A DNA stretch of 64,000 nucleotides from Ruminococcus bicirculans (ex Wegman et al. 2014) (GTDB lineage Bacteria; Bacillota; Clostridia; Oscillospirales; Ruminococcaceae). Within the stretch, counting starts at the first letter, position 1. The number at the start of each line of letters is the position of its first letter. Positions 1-8,700 of the stretch are shown piece by piece. The notes beneath the pieces were generated by a model. The model was not told the DNA's origin and did no database searches. It saw only the letters and a list, made by a program, of their open reading frames with translations. The stretch spans positions 248,001-312,000 of the forward strand of contig NZ_HF545617.1 in NCBI RefSeq assembly GCF_000723465.1. Reading direction: 5' to 3'. Position numbers and translations under genes: made by a program.

Positions 1-32
1 AAATCCGACACTTTTTTTATACATGAAAACTA

Positions 33-61
33 TTGACATTTTATTCATAATGGTGTACCAT
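33..61 (+). promoter_or_regulatory. Promoter of the cas operon
   Basis: A TTGACA -35 box (33-38) is followed after exactly 17 bp by TACCAT (56-61). It lies about 60 bp upstream of the cas5c start. Its presence suggests the cas5c-to-cas2 genes start their own transcript rather than depending only on an upstream cas3. The spacer has an ATGGT just before the -10 box, as do two other promoters in this window. Confidence 0.65.
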
Positions 62-122
62 ATATGTAGAGCAAAAACAATGTACCTAATACTAATACAA
101 GTTTAAAAGGAGTGATGTAAAA

Positions 123-842
123 ATGAGCTATGGTTTTAAGATCATCGTGACAGGTGACTACGCTTGCTTTTCGCGACCTGAAATGAAAGTTGAGAGGGTA
201 AGCTACGACGTACCTACCCCAAGCGCACTGGAGGGACTTATCAAATCAGTATATTGGAAGCCTGCCGTGCGCTATCAGATAAACAAAATAGTGGTGTTCA
301 ACCCTATCGAGTTTACCAATATCCGACGAAACGAGGTCAAAGATAAGCTGCTGTTATCATCAGTGAAACAGCAAATGAAAGGCGGAGGCTCAGCGGAGAT
401 GTACACCTCGGAGATACGAAGTCAGCGTGCGGCAATGGTGTTGAAAAATGTGAAATACGGTATCGAGTTCACGTTTGAGCGCACCTATCTTAAATCAGAC
501 CACCCAGACGAATCTGATGAGAAGCATTATAACATAATGCTCAGACGTCTCAGAAACGGCCAGCATTTCAGACAGCCATGCCTTGGCTGTCGTGAATTTG
601 CAATAAAGAGTATTGAACTTGTTGACGACTTTGACCTTACGCAGATAGCACCGCAAAATATGGGTGATAAAGACCTTGGCTTTATGCTTTACGGCATGAA
701 GTTTGAGGACGGAGGCAAGCCTGTCAATAATGATTGGAATGACCCTAAGTTTTCTGACAAGGCCGACGCAGTTTTCTACCGTCCGCATATGATAGACGGT
801 GTTATCGATGTTGCAAAATACAGGGAGGAGATTAAATGCTGA
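123..842 (+). CDS. cas5c: Type I-C Cascade subunit and pre-crRNA endonuclease Cas5c (Cas5d)
   Basis: 239 residues, the usual length of type I-C Cas5. The N-terminus (GDYACFSRPEMKVERVSYDV, then PTPSALEGLI) is the typical RAMP beginning of the family. In type I-C the Cas6 role is taken by Cas5, which cuts each repeat at the base of its hairpin and stays on the 5' handle; no cas6 is seen here, in agreement. A tyrosine near residue 44 (SVYWKP) lies where the catalytic tyrosine of characterised Cas5d proteins is found, but the alignment was made by eye. The AAGGAG at 107-112 sits 10 nt before the ATG and fixes the start. The gene overlaps cas8c by 7 bp (ATGCTGA), so the two are translationally coupled. 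Confidence 0.95.
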   Translation: MSYGFKIIVTGDYACFSRPEMKVERVSYDVPTPSALEGLIKSVYWKPAVRYQINKIVVFNPIEFTNIRRNEVKDKLLLSSVKQQMKGGGSAEMYTSEIRSQRAAMVLKNVKYGIEFTFERTYLKSDHPDESDEKHYNIMLRRLRNGQHFRQPCLGCREFAIKSIELVDDFDLTQIAPQNMGDKDLGFMLYGMKFEDGGKPVNNDWNDPKFSDKADAVFYRPHMIDGVIDVAKYREEIKC

Positions 843-2686
843 TAAAAGCCTTGTGCGATTACAGTGCTTTGCAGGAGAATAAAACTCCTGCAGGCTATTG
901 TAAGCAAGCCATACACTTTGAAATTCTTCTTACCCCCGAGGGCAAGATAGCCGCAATAAACGATTTGAGAGTACCCCGAATTATCCCTCTGAAAAATAAA
1001 AAGACAAAAACAGTCTATGATCCAGTAATGGAACAGCTTCCCGTAAGAACGCAGAAACCGGGCATAGACAAAAACACGATCGAACACAGACCACTCTACA
1101 TATTCGGTCTGAACTATGATAAAGGAACTTTGACCCCTACAGACGCTACCAACAAAGCGGCAAAATCACACAAATGCTTTTGCGAATGGAATGAGAAGTT
1201 CTTTGAGAATATCGACTCACCTATCTGCAAAGCCTATCTTAATTTTATCCGTACATGGGAACCTGAGCAGGAAACCCAAAACCCACACCTTCTTGCCCTA
1301 GGCAAGGAGTATTCAAGCTCCTACTATGAGTTTGGACTTGACGGATCACCTGAAACTAAGCTTCACAATGACAGCAAATTCAAAGCCGCCTATGAGGATT
1401 ATCTCGCCCAGCTTAACGCCGACATCGACAGTGACGATACCGAACTATCCACCTGTTCCATTCTTGGTGAGAAGCTCCCGCAAGCCCGTATCCATGATAA
1501 AATAAAGGGTATCAAAGGTGGAATGTCCTCAGGCTGTGTCCTCGTTGGCATGAAAGAATCTGCCTTTGAGTCCTATGGCAAGAAGCAGTCCTACAACAGC
1601 AATGTTTCTGAGAAAGCTATGAAAATGTATACCTCTGCACTTAATTCTCTGCTTGCTGACAGAAGCCATTACAAGACTTTTGACGATATGACAATAGTCT
1701 ATTTCGCAATGAAGAAGAACGATGCAGAAGAATGCAATATGTTTGCCGGTATGTTCAGCGGATTTGAGGACGAATTAAATAAAACCGTTGTGACCGAAGC
1801 CGACCGAAACATAAACACTGTCATGACCCAGCTTAAACAGGGCAGGACAGCCGATATGCCTTATGACCCTAACGTAGAATTTTACGTTGCAGGCTTTACT
1901 CCAAACAGTTCAAGAATATCCCAGAAGTTCATCTTCCACGATAAGTTCGGCAAGATATTTGACAATGTACTCAAACATCAGCAGGATATTTCATTCACTG
2001 AGGGTCAGCGCCAAGTGAGTATTGAACGTATCAAGCGTGAGCTGATCTCACCGAAATCGTCCAAAGAAAAAGTTCCGTCACCTCTCACCGCCGCACTTTT
2101 TGAAGCAATACTCAAAGGCACAAGATACCCTGACGAACTGCTTTTCACAGTAATAACAAGGGTCAAGACCGACAGTGACGAGGAGAACAACCATTTTATA
2201 AAACTCAATGATACAAGGGCAGGCTTGATAAAAGGCTGCATTAATCGTAAACATAATAAGGAGGAGATCAAAATGTCATTAGACCTTGAAAACAAAAATC
2301 AGGCTTATCTTTGCGGAAGACTTTTCGCAGTGCTTGAAAAGATCCAGCAGGATTCTTCAAAGGCAACAATTAACACAACTATCAAAGATACTTATTTCTC
2401 ATCAGCTTGTTCAAGACCTGCAACTGTATTTCCTAAACTCTATTCGCTTTCACAAAATCATTTGAAAAAGTTTGAGAGTTCGAAACTTCGTAATTACTAC
2501 AATGATAAGTGCCTTGAGATAATTGATGATCTGAATGGTGAGTTTCCTCAGACTCTTTCAAATGACGATCAGGGCAGATTTATTGTAGGTTATGCACAGC
2601 AGTACAGAGATCTTTACACAAAAAAGTCAAAAGATAAGCCGGAAGAAAATTCTGAAGTTAAACCCGAAGCAAAATCAGAAGAATAA
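836..2686 (+). CDS. cas8c: Type I-C Cascade large subunit Cas8c (Csd1)
   Basis: 616 residues, the length expected of Cas8c/Csd1, and placed between cas5c and cas7c as in every I-C operon. Cas8c recognises the PAM and contacts the non-target strand in Cascade. The start overlaps the cas5c stop. The last 137 codons are also read as a separate protein (Cas11c) from an internal ribosome binding site, so this frame probably makes two products. The extreme C-terminus is a low-complexity Lys/Glu tail (KPEENSEVKPEAKSEE). I see no cysteine cluster or nuclease motif, as is normal for this family. The identification rests on operon position, length and general resemblance. Confidence 0.93.
   Translation: MLIKALCDYSALQENKTPAGYCKQAIHFEILLTPEGKIAAINDLRVPRIIPLKNKKTKTVYDPVMEQLPVRTQKPGIDKNTIEHRPLYIFGLNYDKGTLTPTDATNKAAKSHKCFCEWNEKFFENIDSPICKAYLNFIRTWEPEQETQNPHLLALGKEYSSSYYEFGLDGSPETKLHNDSKFKAAYEDYLAQLNADIDSDDTELSTCSILGEKLPQARIHDKIKGIKGGMSSGCVLVGMKESAFESYGKKQSYNSNVSEKAMKMYTSALNSLLADRSHYKTFDDMTIVYFAMKKNDAEECNMFAGMFSGFEDELNKTVVTEADRNINTVMTQLKQGRTADMPYDPNVEFYVAGFTPNSSRISQKFIFHDKFGKIFDNVLKHQQDISFTEGQRQVSIERIKRELISPKSSKEKVPSPLTAALFEAILKGTRYPDELLFTVITRVKTDSDEENNHFIKLNDTRAGLIKGCINRKHNKEEIKMSLDLENKNQAYLCGRLFAVLEKIQQDSSKATINTTIKDTYFSSACSRPATVFPKLYSLSQNHLKKFESSKLRNYYNDKCLEIIDDLNGEFPQTLSNDDQGRFIVGYAQQYRDLYTKKSKDKPEENSEVKPEAKSEE
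2258..2266 (+). promoter_or_regulatory. Internal ribosome binding site for cas11c
   Basis: AAGGAGGAG at 2258-2266 is an almost perfect anti-SD match inside cas8c. It is 6 nt before an in-frame ATG at 2273. It encodes the otherwise ordinary residues NKEEIK of Cas8c, and it is stronger than the site in front of cas5c. Confidence 0.85.
2273..2686 (+). CDS. cas11c: Type I-C Cascade small subunit Cas11c, translated from within cas8c
   Basis: 137 residues, in the same frame as cas8c (ATG at codon 480) and sharing its stop. Directly seen: a strong AAGGAGGAG with ideal spacing in front of this ATG. The product (MSLDLENKNQAYLCGRLFAV...) starts with a helical, Leu/Gln-rich region as expected of small subunits. 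Known: in type I-C systems Cas11c is made by internal translation of cas8c and is needed for a stable Cascade. Automatic gene callers omit it because it is nested. It would line the Cascade belly next to the Cas7c filament. Confidence 0.88.
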   Translation: MSLDLENKNQAYLCGRLFAVLEKIQQDSSKATINTTIKDTYFSSACSRPATVFPKLYSLSQNHLKKFESSKLRNYYNDKCLEIIDDLNGEFPQTLSNDDQGRFIVGYAQQYRDLYTKKSKDKPEENSEVKPEAKSEE

Positions 2687-2703
2687 AGAAAGGACGAAAT
2701 ATT

Positions 2704-3570
2704 ATGGAAAACGCAATCAAGAACAGATATGAATTTGTAATGCTTTTTGACGTTGAGAACGGCAACCCAAACGGCGACCCTGACGCAGGCAATATGCCTA
2801 GAACAGACCCTGAAACAAGCCTCGGTATCGTTACAGACGTGTGCCTTAAAAGGAAGATAAGAAACTTTGTGGAGCTTACCAAAGAGGGCGAAGCAGGCTA
2901 CAATATCCTTATCAAGGCAGACAAAGCCCTCAATACAAAGTTCACCGAAGCTTATAATACCCTTGGACTTGCCACAAAGCAGAAAGGCAAGAATCCTGAT
3001 GACGTTAAGCAGGCTCGTGACTATATCTGTCAGAACTACTTTGACGTAAGAACTTTCGGTGCAGTAATGAGTACAGGCGATGACCCGTGCGGCATTGTAA
3101 GAGGTCCTGTACAGCTCAACTTTGCAAGAAGTATCGACCCTGTTTTTGCTCAGAATATCACAATCACAAGACAGGCAAGAACAACAGAAGACAGACAGCA
3201 GAGCGGTGAGACCGAAATGGGCAAAAAGAGCATAATCCCATACGCTCTCTATCGTGGCGAGGGCTATGTTTCCGCAATGCTCGCTCAGAAGATAACAGGC
3301 TTTAGCGAGGACGACCTTGAGCTTCTTTGGACATCTATCATCAATATGTTCGAGCATGACAGAAGCGCCGCAAGAGGAAAGCTTTGTATGCGTAAGCTTA
3401 TCGTGTTCAAGCATGATTCCGCCCTGGGCAATGCCCCTGCACATATCCTCTTTGACAAGGTGTCAGTTAAGCTCAAAGACGGCGTGACAACTCCAAGACA
3501 TTACTCAGACTATGACATCACCATAGATAAGGATATGCCTGAGGGCGTTACCCTTATTGAAAAGCTCTGA
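2704..3570 (+). CDS. cas7c: Type I-C Cascade backbone subunit Cas7c (Csd2)
   Basis: 288 residues. The N-terminus (FVMLFDVENGNPNGDPDAGN followed by a PRTD motif) is the hallmark of the Csd2/Cas7 family, and TTEDRQQSGETEMGKKS lies in the thumb region. Several copies form the filament along the crRNA. The start has AAAGGACG 8-15 nt upstream. The stop codon shares its A with the ATG of cas4 (TGATG), so the next gene is translationally coupled. Together with cas5c, cas8c and cas11c this completes the interference complex; only the Cas3 nuclease-helicase is missing from the window. Confidence 0.95.
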   Translation: MENAIKNRYEFVMLFDVENGNPNGDPDAGNMPRTDPETSLGIVTDVCLKRKIRNFVELTKEGEAGYNILIKADKALNTKFTEAYNTLGLATKQKGKNPDDVKQARDYICQNYFDVRTFGAVMSTGDDPCGIVRGPVQLNFARSIDPVFAQNITITRQARTTEDRQQSGETEMGKKSIIPYALYRGEGYVSAMLAQKITGFSEDDLELLWTSIINMFEHDRSAARGKLCMRKLIVFKHDSALGNAPAHILFDKVSVKLKDGVTTPRHYSDYDITIDKDMPEGVTLIEKL

Positions 3571-4250
3571 TGAGCGAAGATGTAACTATCAATATCCGTG
3601 ACATACAGCATTATATGTATTGTCCACGCAGGTTTGCTCTTTTAGAAGTTAATGACGACTGGGCTGAAAACGCCTTTGTCGTCAAAGCAAACCTCCTCCA
3701 TGAGAACGTCCACAGCGGTGAGCGTAACTTTGAAAATAAGCGTAAGATCGTCCGAAGTGACGTGGCAGTGTATAACGATGACCCTAAGTACAATATTTTC
3801 GGAGTTGTAGATTGTATCGAGTTCGTCCGTGACAAATGCGGCGACTATATAGATACTCTGGGCGGCACATTCCGTGTGGAAATTGTGGAGTATAAACCCA
3901 CCAGACCCAAATCAGGGGAGTTCAATCAGACCGACGCTATACAAGTCTATGCGCAGAAGCTTTGCGTGGATAACGTGTTTCATTGCAATAGCCGATGTTT
4001 TCTGTACTATGCAGATGTGCGCAGACGATCAGAATTGCCCTTTGATACTCAGGGCGCAGAGTATGATAAAATGCTTTGCGACTATCTTGGAAAAATGCGT
4101 GAGATACTTGCAGCGGATATTATCCCAAAGCGTGTAAAAGGTCAGAAATGTTCAGGCTGTTCACTGTCGGATATGTGCTTTCCAAAAGTGAAGAAATATA
4201 GCGTGAAAAATACGATTTTCTCCATGAACGGAGGCGAAAACAATGCGTAA
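3570..4250 (+). CDS. cas4: Cas4 RecB-like exonuclease for spacer processing
   Basis: About 226 residues. Four cysteines of the Fe-S cluster are visible: one in YCPRR near residue 18, and three in the C-terminal CSGCSLSDMC. The RecB-type nuclease core shows the aspartate in FGVVDCIEF (about 80), VEIVEYKP with the catalytic E and K (about 105-108), and a glutamine in QVYAQKL. In I-C systems Cas4 joins Cas1-Cas2 to trim prespacers, pick those with a PAM and set their orientation. It overlaps cas7c by 1 bp and cas1 by 8 bp. Confidence 0.95.
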   Translation: MSEDVTINIRDIQHYMYCPRRFALLEVNDDWAENAFVVKANLLHENVHSGERNFENKRKIVRSDVAVYNDDPKYNIFGVVDCIEFVRDKCGDYIDTLGGTFRVEIVEYKPTRPKSGEFNQTDAIQVYAQKLCVDNVFHCNSRCFLYYADVRRRSELPFDTQGAEYDKMLCDYLGKMREILAADIIPKRVKGQKCSGCSLSDMCFPKVKKYSVKNTIFSMNGGENNA

Positions 4251-5265
4251 ACTGCTCAATTCACTTTATATTCTCGAAGAAACTGCCTACCTCACACTTG
4301 ACGGCGAAAACATAGTGTGCAGGGCAGAGGACAGCGAGAAGTTCCGTGTGCCTTTTACTAATATTGAGGATATCTATATTTTCAGCTATTCGGGCTGTTC
4401 ACCTGCGCTTATGGGCAAGTGTGCAGAATATGGCATAGCCGTTAATTTTATTTCTCCTCAAGGTAAATTTCTCGCAAGAGTTCAGGGCAAAACAAAGGGC
4501 AACGTCTATCTGCGAAAAGAGCAGTTTGAGCTTTTTTCTACCCCTCAGCTCGACCTTATCAGGAATACTGTCGCCGCAAAGCTTTCAAATACACGTTATC
4601 TTATCAGACGTTCGCTCCACGATAACCCGGATATAAACAGTGACGGAGCGCTTACAGATTGTATAAAATATCTTGAAAACGGCATAAAGACCGTCTATGA
4701 AACTTCCGATAAAGATATCATCATGGGTATAGAGGGAAGCTGTGCAAAGGCATATTTTGATATATTTGACCGACTGATACTCCACCAAAAAGAAGATTTT
4801 TACCTTGCCAACCGCACCAAACGCCCACCCCTCGACAGAGTAAACGCCATGCTCTCGTTTCTGTATACTATCGCAATTTCATCATATACATCAGCCCTTG
4901 AAAGCGTAGGACTTGATAGCTGCCTCGGCTTTTACCACGCCCTGCGTTCAGGCAGAAGCAGCCTGTCCTGCGACCTTGTAGAGGAATTTCGTAGCGTGGT
5001 GGAGCGACTTGTGCTTACCATGATAAACTTGAAAATGATAAAGCCCGAGGACTTTGAAACTCAGGTCAGTGGCGCAGTATACCTATCCAAAGAGGGCAAG
5101 AAAAAAGTCCTCACCGCATGGCAGGAGCGTAAGCGCACAAGCATAGTCCACCCATATCTAGGCGAAAAGATACAGCAAGGGCTACTCCCATATGTGCAAA
5201 GCTCGCTTCTCGCAAAATATATCCGTGGCGAGCTAGATGAGTACCCGAACTATTTGCTGAAATAG
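4243..5265 (+). CDS. cas1: CRISPR integrase Cas1
   Basis: 340 residues, with an N-terminal beta domain and a helical catalytic domain. The metal ligands are in place: E164 in GIEGSCAKAYF, H232 in GFYHALRSG, and D244 with E247/E248 in SLSCDLVEEFR. With Cas2 it inserts new spacers at the leader-proximal repeat. Translation starts inside the end of cas4 (8-bp overlap). An intact active site and near-identical repeats along the array suggest that adaptation works, or did until recently. Confidence 0.97.
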   Translation: MRKLLNSLYILEETAYLTLDGENIVCRAEDSEKFRVPFTNIEDIYIFSYSGCSPALMGKCAEYGIAVNFISPQGKFLARVQGKTKGNVYLRKEQFELFSTPQLDLIRNTVAAKLSNTRYLIRRSLHDNPDINSDGALTDCIKYLENGIKTVYETSDKDIIMGIEGSCAKAYFDIFDRLILHQKEDFYLANRTKRPPLDRVNAMLSFLYTIAISSYTSALESVGLDSCLGFYHALRSGRSSLSCDLVEEFRSVVERLVLTMINLKMIKPEDFETQVSGAVYLSKEGKKKVLTAWQERKRTSIVHPYLGEKIQQGLLPYVQSSLLAKYIRGELDEYPNYLLK

Positions 5266-5276
5266 AGGTGATATAA

Positions 5277-5567
5277 ATGATGACCTTAGTAAGCTATGAT
5301 GTATCAACAACAGATAATAAGGGTAAAACAAGGCTGAGAAAAGTGTCGAAAGAGTGTCAAAATTATGGACAGCGAGTGCAGAACAGCGTGTTTGAAATAG
5401 ACGTAGACTATGGCACTTTTCTGAAAGTGAAAGATAAACTTCTGAAAATAATAGACCCAAAGCATGATAGTCTGCGGATATATTACTTAGGCAACAATTG
5501 GAAGCATAGAGTAGAACACTACGGCACCAAAGAGACCTATGACCCCGAAGGTGTCCTAATATTTTGA
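5277..5567 (+). CDS. cas2: CRISPR adaptation protein Cas2
   Basis: 96 residues with the Cas2 ferredoxin-like start LVSYDVST, including the conserved YDV aspartate, and the C-terminal EGVLIF strand seen in type I-C Cas2. AGAGGTG lies just upstream. Two adjacent ATGs (5277 and 5280) are equally possible starts. It is the last gene of the operon and is separated from the first repeat only by the leader. Confidence 0.95.
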   Translation: MMTLVSYDVSTTDNKGKTRLRKVSKECQNYGQRVQNSVFEIDVDYGTFLKVKDKLLKIIDPKHDSLRIYYLGNNWKHRVEHYGTKETYDPEGVLIF

Positions 5568-5726
5568 CCTGCGTACCCCAAGTGATCCACAAATCCCTAG
5601 TAAGTTCGCATGAAAATGCCATGCTATTTATGAATGCACAGTGAACAAAATCAAACCGATACCCATTAAATAAAAAAATAAGTCCGCATCACGTTGAGCA
5701 AGCACCAGATATACACAACATCAAGT
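5568..5726 (+). promoter_or_regulatory. CRISPR leader
   Basis: 159 bp between cas2 and the first repeat, with no gene. By position it should hold the pre-crRNA promoter and the Cas1-Cas2 integration signals. I cannot point to a clear consensus promoter; a run of A-rich sequence lies at 5667-5683. The opposite end of the array has the degenerate repeats, which supports this side as the leader end. Confidence 0.7.
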
Positions 5727-8700
5727 GTCACGCTCCACGTGAGCGTGTGAGTTGAAATTGTAAAAGCTGTTGTTGAATTTCTGTGGAACGCTTGTCACGC
5801 TCCACGTGAGCGTGTGAGTTGAAATAACAGCGGTTTCAGTATGAAAGAGGTTTCGGAGTGTCACGCTCCACGTGAGCGTGTGAGTTGAAATGATGATGTT
5901 AGCGGTGGTGGTTCGTCTAGTAACGGTCACGCTCCACGTGAGCGTGTGAGTTGAAATTTTCAAATGGGATTGGTCTTACGCCGTTTTCATATTGTCACGC
6001 TCCACGTGAGCGTGTGAGTTGAAATATTAATGGAGAGCAGGGCAGTGCAGGAACGAGAGTCACGCTCCACGTGAGCGTGTGAGTTGAAATTTCTGTATCA
6101 GCTTGACCAATTCTTAAATCTTGGTCACGCTCCACGTGAGCGTGTGAGTTGAAATGAAATACCTTAAAGAAATTAAAACTAATAAGACGTCACGCTCCAC
6201 GTGAGCGTGTGAGTTGAAATTGCTGGTACTGCAAACACGCAGTGCCAAAGAGCGGTCACGCTCCACGTGAGCGTGTGAGTTGAAATAAATTTGTACATAT
6301 TTGTACCCAATTTGGGGTTGTCACGCTCCACGTGAGCGTGTGAGTTGAAATACACGCCCGATGAATTCGGTTACGATTGAGCGAGGTCACGCTCCACGTG
6401 AGCGTGTGAGTTGAAATGTCATGTAGAGGACCGAAGCCTATTGCGTGTTTGTCACGCTCCACGTGAGCGTGTGAGTTGAAATGTGTTGATTTTTTGTGCA
6501 AATTATCCATAAACACACGTCACGCTCCACGTGAGCGTGTGAGTTGAAATTTTAATTAAGTATATTAACATATCCATAAAACCGCGTCACGCTCCACGTG
6601 AGCGTGTGAGTTGAAATAGCCTGGATAAACGCATTCCGCAAAAGATAGTTAGTCACGCTCCACGTGAGCGTGTGAGTTGAAATTACCAATCACAAAACAA
6701 ATAAGTTTACTGCTAAGTCACGCTCCACGTGAGCGTGTGAGTTGAAATAATTTAATTGTTTAATTTGTTTACTATTTTTATGTCACGCTCCACGTGAGCG
6801 TGTGAGTTGAAATTGATTCAGTTCTGGAATTTGCGGATGCTCTTGAGTCACGCTCCACGTGAGCGTGTGAGTTGAAATATATAACCGCCCTATATACTCA
6901 AAATGACCACATGGTCACGCTCCACGTGAGCGTGTGAGTTGAAATATATAAATAATTGTATCATAATTCATACAATGTTGTCACGCTCCACGTGAGCGTG
7001 TGAGTTGAAATGAAACGTTTATAAATGTGGGCGGTCATTCATGGCGTCACGCTCCACGTGAGCGTGTGAGTTGAAATTATAATATTTGATTTTTATCAAT
7101 TATTGATTAAGTCACGCTCCACGTGAGCGTGTGAGTTGAAATCTATACGCTCAATAGAATCATCGGCATCAAGATTTGTCACGCTCCACGTGAGCGTGTG
7201 AGTTGAAATGACAAATATGTTATTTGCGGCTATAGAATCCCGCGTCACGCTCCACGTGAGCGTGTGAGTTGAAATACTAAAATACGCCTAAATTTTAATA
7301 CTCAATCCCGTCACGCTCCACGTGAGCGTGTGAGTTGAAATGTATCAGAGCTTGCGGTGATCTTGCGGAAATTTGTCACGCTCCACGTGAGCGTGTGAGT
7401 TGAAATGATAATTGCAATTTGCTTTGGCGTAAAAACCTTCGTCACGCTCCACGTGAGCGTGTGAGTTGAAATAAAACCGATTTCCGAACCGATAGCCACG
7501 CCCATGGTCACGCTCCACGTGAGCGTGTGAGTTGAAATTTCCGCTTTTTAGTATTAGCAGTAAACTTATTTGTCACGCTCCACGTGAGCGTGTGAGTTGA
7601 AATAGATCCATATTTAATTGTTTAATTTGTTTACTAGTCACGCTCCACGTGAGCGTGTGAGTTGAAATAATGCCGCTCTGATTGTTGCCCACGATCATGA
7701 CCGTCACGCTCCACGTGAGCGTGTGAGTTGAAATTTTTGACAAGCTGTATAAGGCTACACCTGACGAGGTCACGCTCCACGTGAGCGTGTGAGTTGAAAT
7801 AACAAATTCCGATTGATGAGGTTTTCTATACCCACGTCACGCTCCACGTGAGCGTGTGAGTTGAAATGACACAACAGGGCTAAAACGTGGTGATAATAAT
7901 GCAGGTCACGCTCCACGTGAGCGTGTGAGTTGAAATAGCGTATCTTTACAAGAATGGTAAATGTAGAGGGTCACGCTCCACGTGAGCGTGTGAGTTGAAA
8001 TGTATGGTCTGCAATGCCAATCCGAGAGTTACAAGGTCACGCTCCACGTGAGCGTGTGAGTTGAAATGATAATTGCAATTTGCTTTGGCGTAAAAACCTT
8101 CGTCACGCTCCACGTGAGCGTGTGAGTTGAAATTAGTATCATCTCTTGCTAGGTTTGGCTGTACACGGTCACGCTCCACGTGAGCGTGTGAGTTGAAATG
8201 ACAGGTTTTCACCTGATGATTTTGATATCATCATGTCACGCTCCACGTGAGCGTGTGAGTTGAAATGTAAAGGAAAAACGCTGAGGATATCTGCACCCGA
8301 GTCACGCTCCACGTGAGCGTGTGAGTTGAAATATCTTTGCGGTATCTGTAGAACAGTGCTACGAGAGTCACGCTCCACGTGAGCGTGTGAGTTGAAATGC
8401 TGCATAGGCATTTTCTGTCCCTGCCATATTGCGTCACGCTCCACGTGAGCGTGTGAGTTGAAATTATATTATTTGATTTTTATCAATTATTGATTAAGTC
8501 ACGCTCCACGTGAGCGTGTGAGTTGAAATCACATTAACCGATAATTTTTTGTAATTTTTGGCAGGTCACGCTCCACGTGAGCGTGTGAGTTGAAATTTGT
8601 TCTACTGTTCTACACTTGACTTTTTATTTCGTCACGCTCCACGTGAGCGTGTGAGTTGAAATTTTTCATTTTAGCTTTTCCGCTTTTTAGTATTAGCGTC

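Noticed and set aside
2614-3444. 276-codon frame on the minus strand opposite cas7c
   Set aside because: A cysteine-rich shadow of the real gene, with codons fixed by the plus strand.
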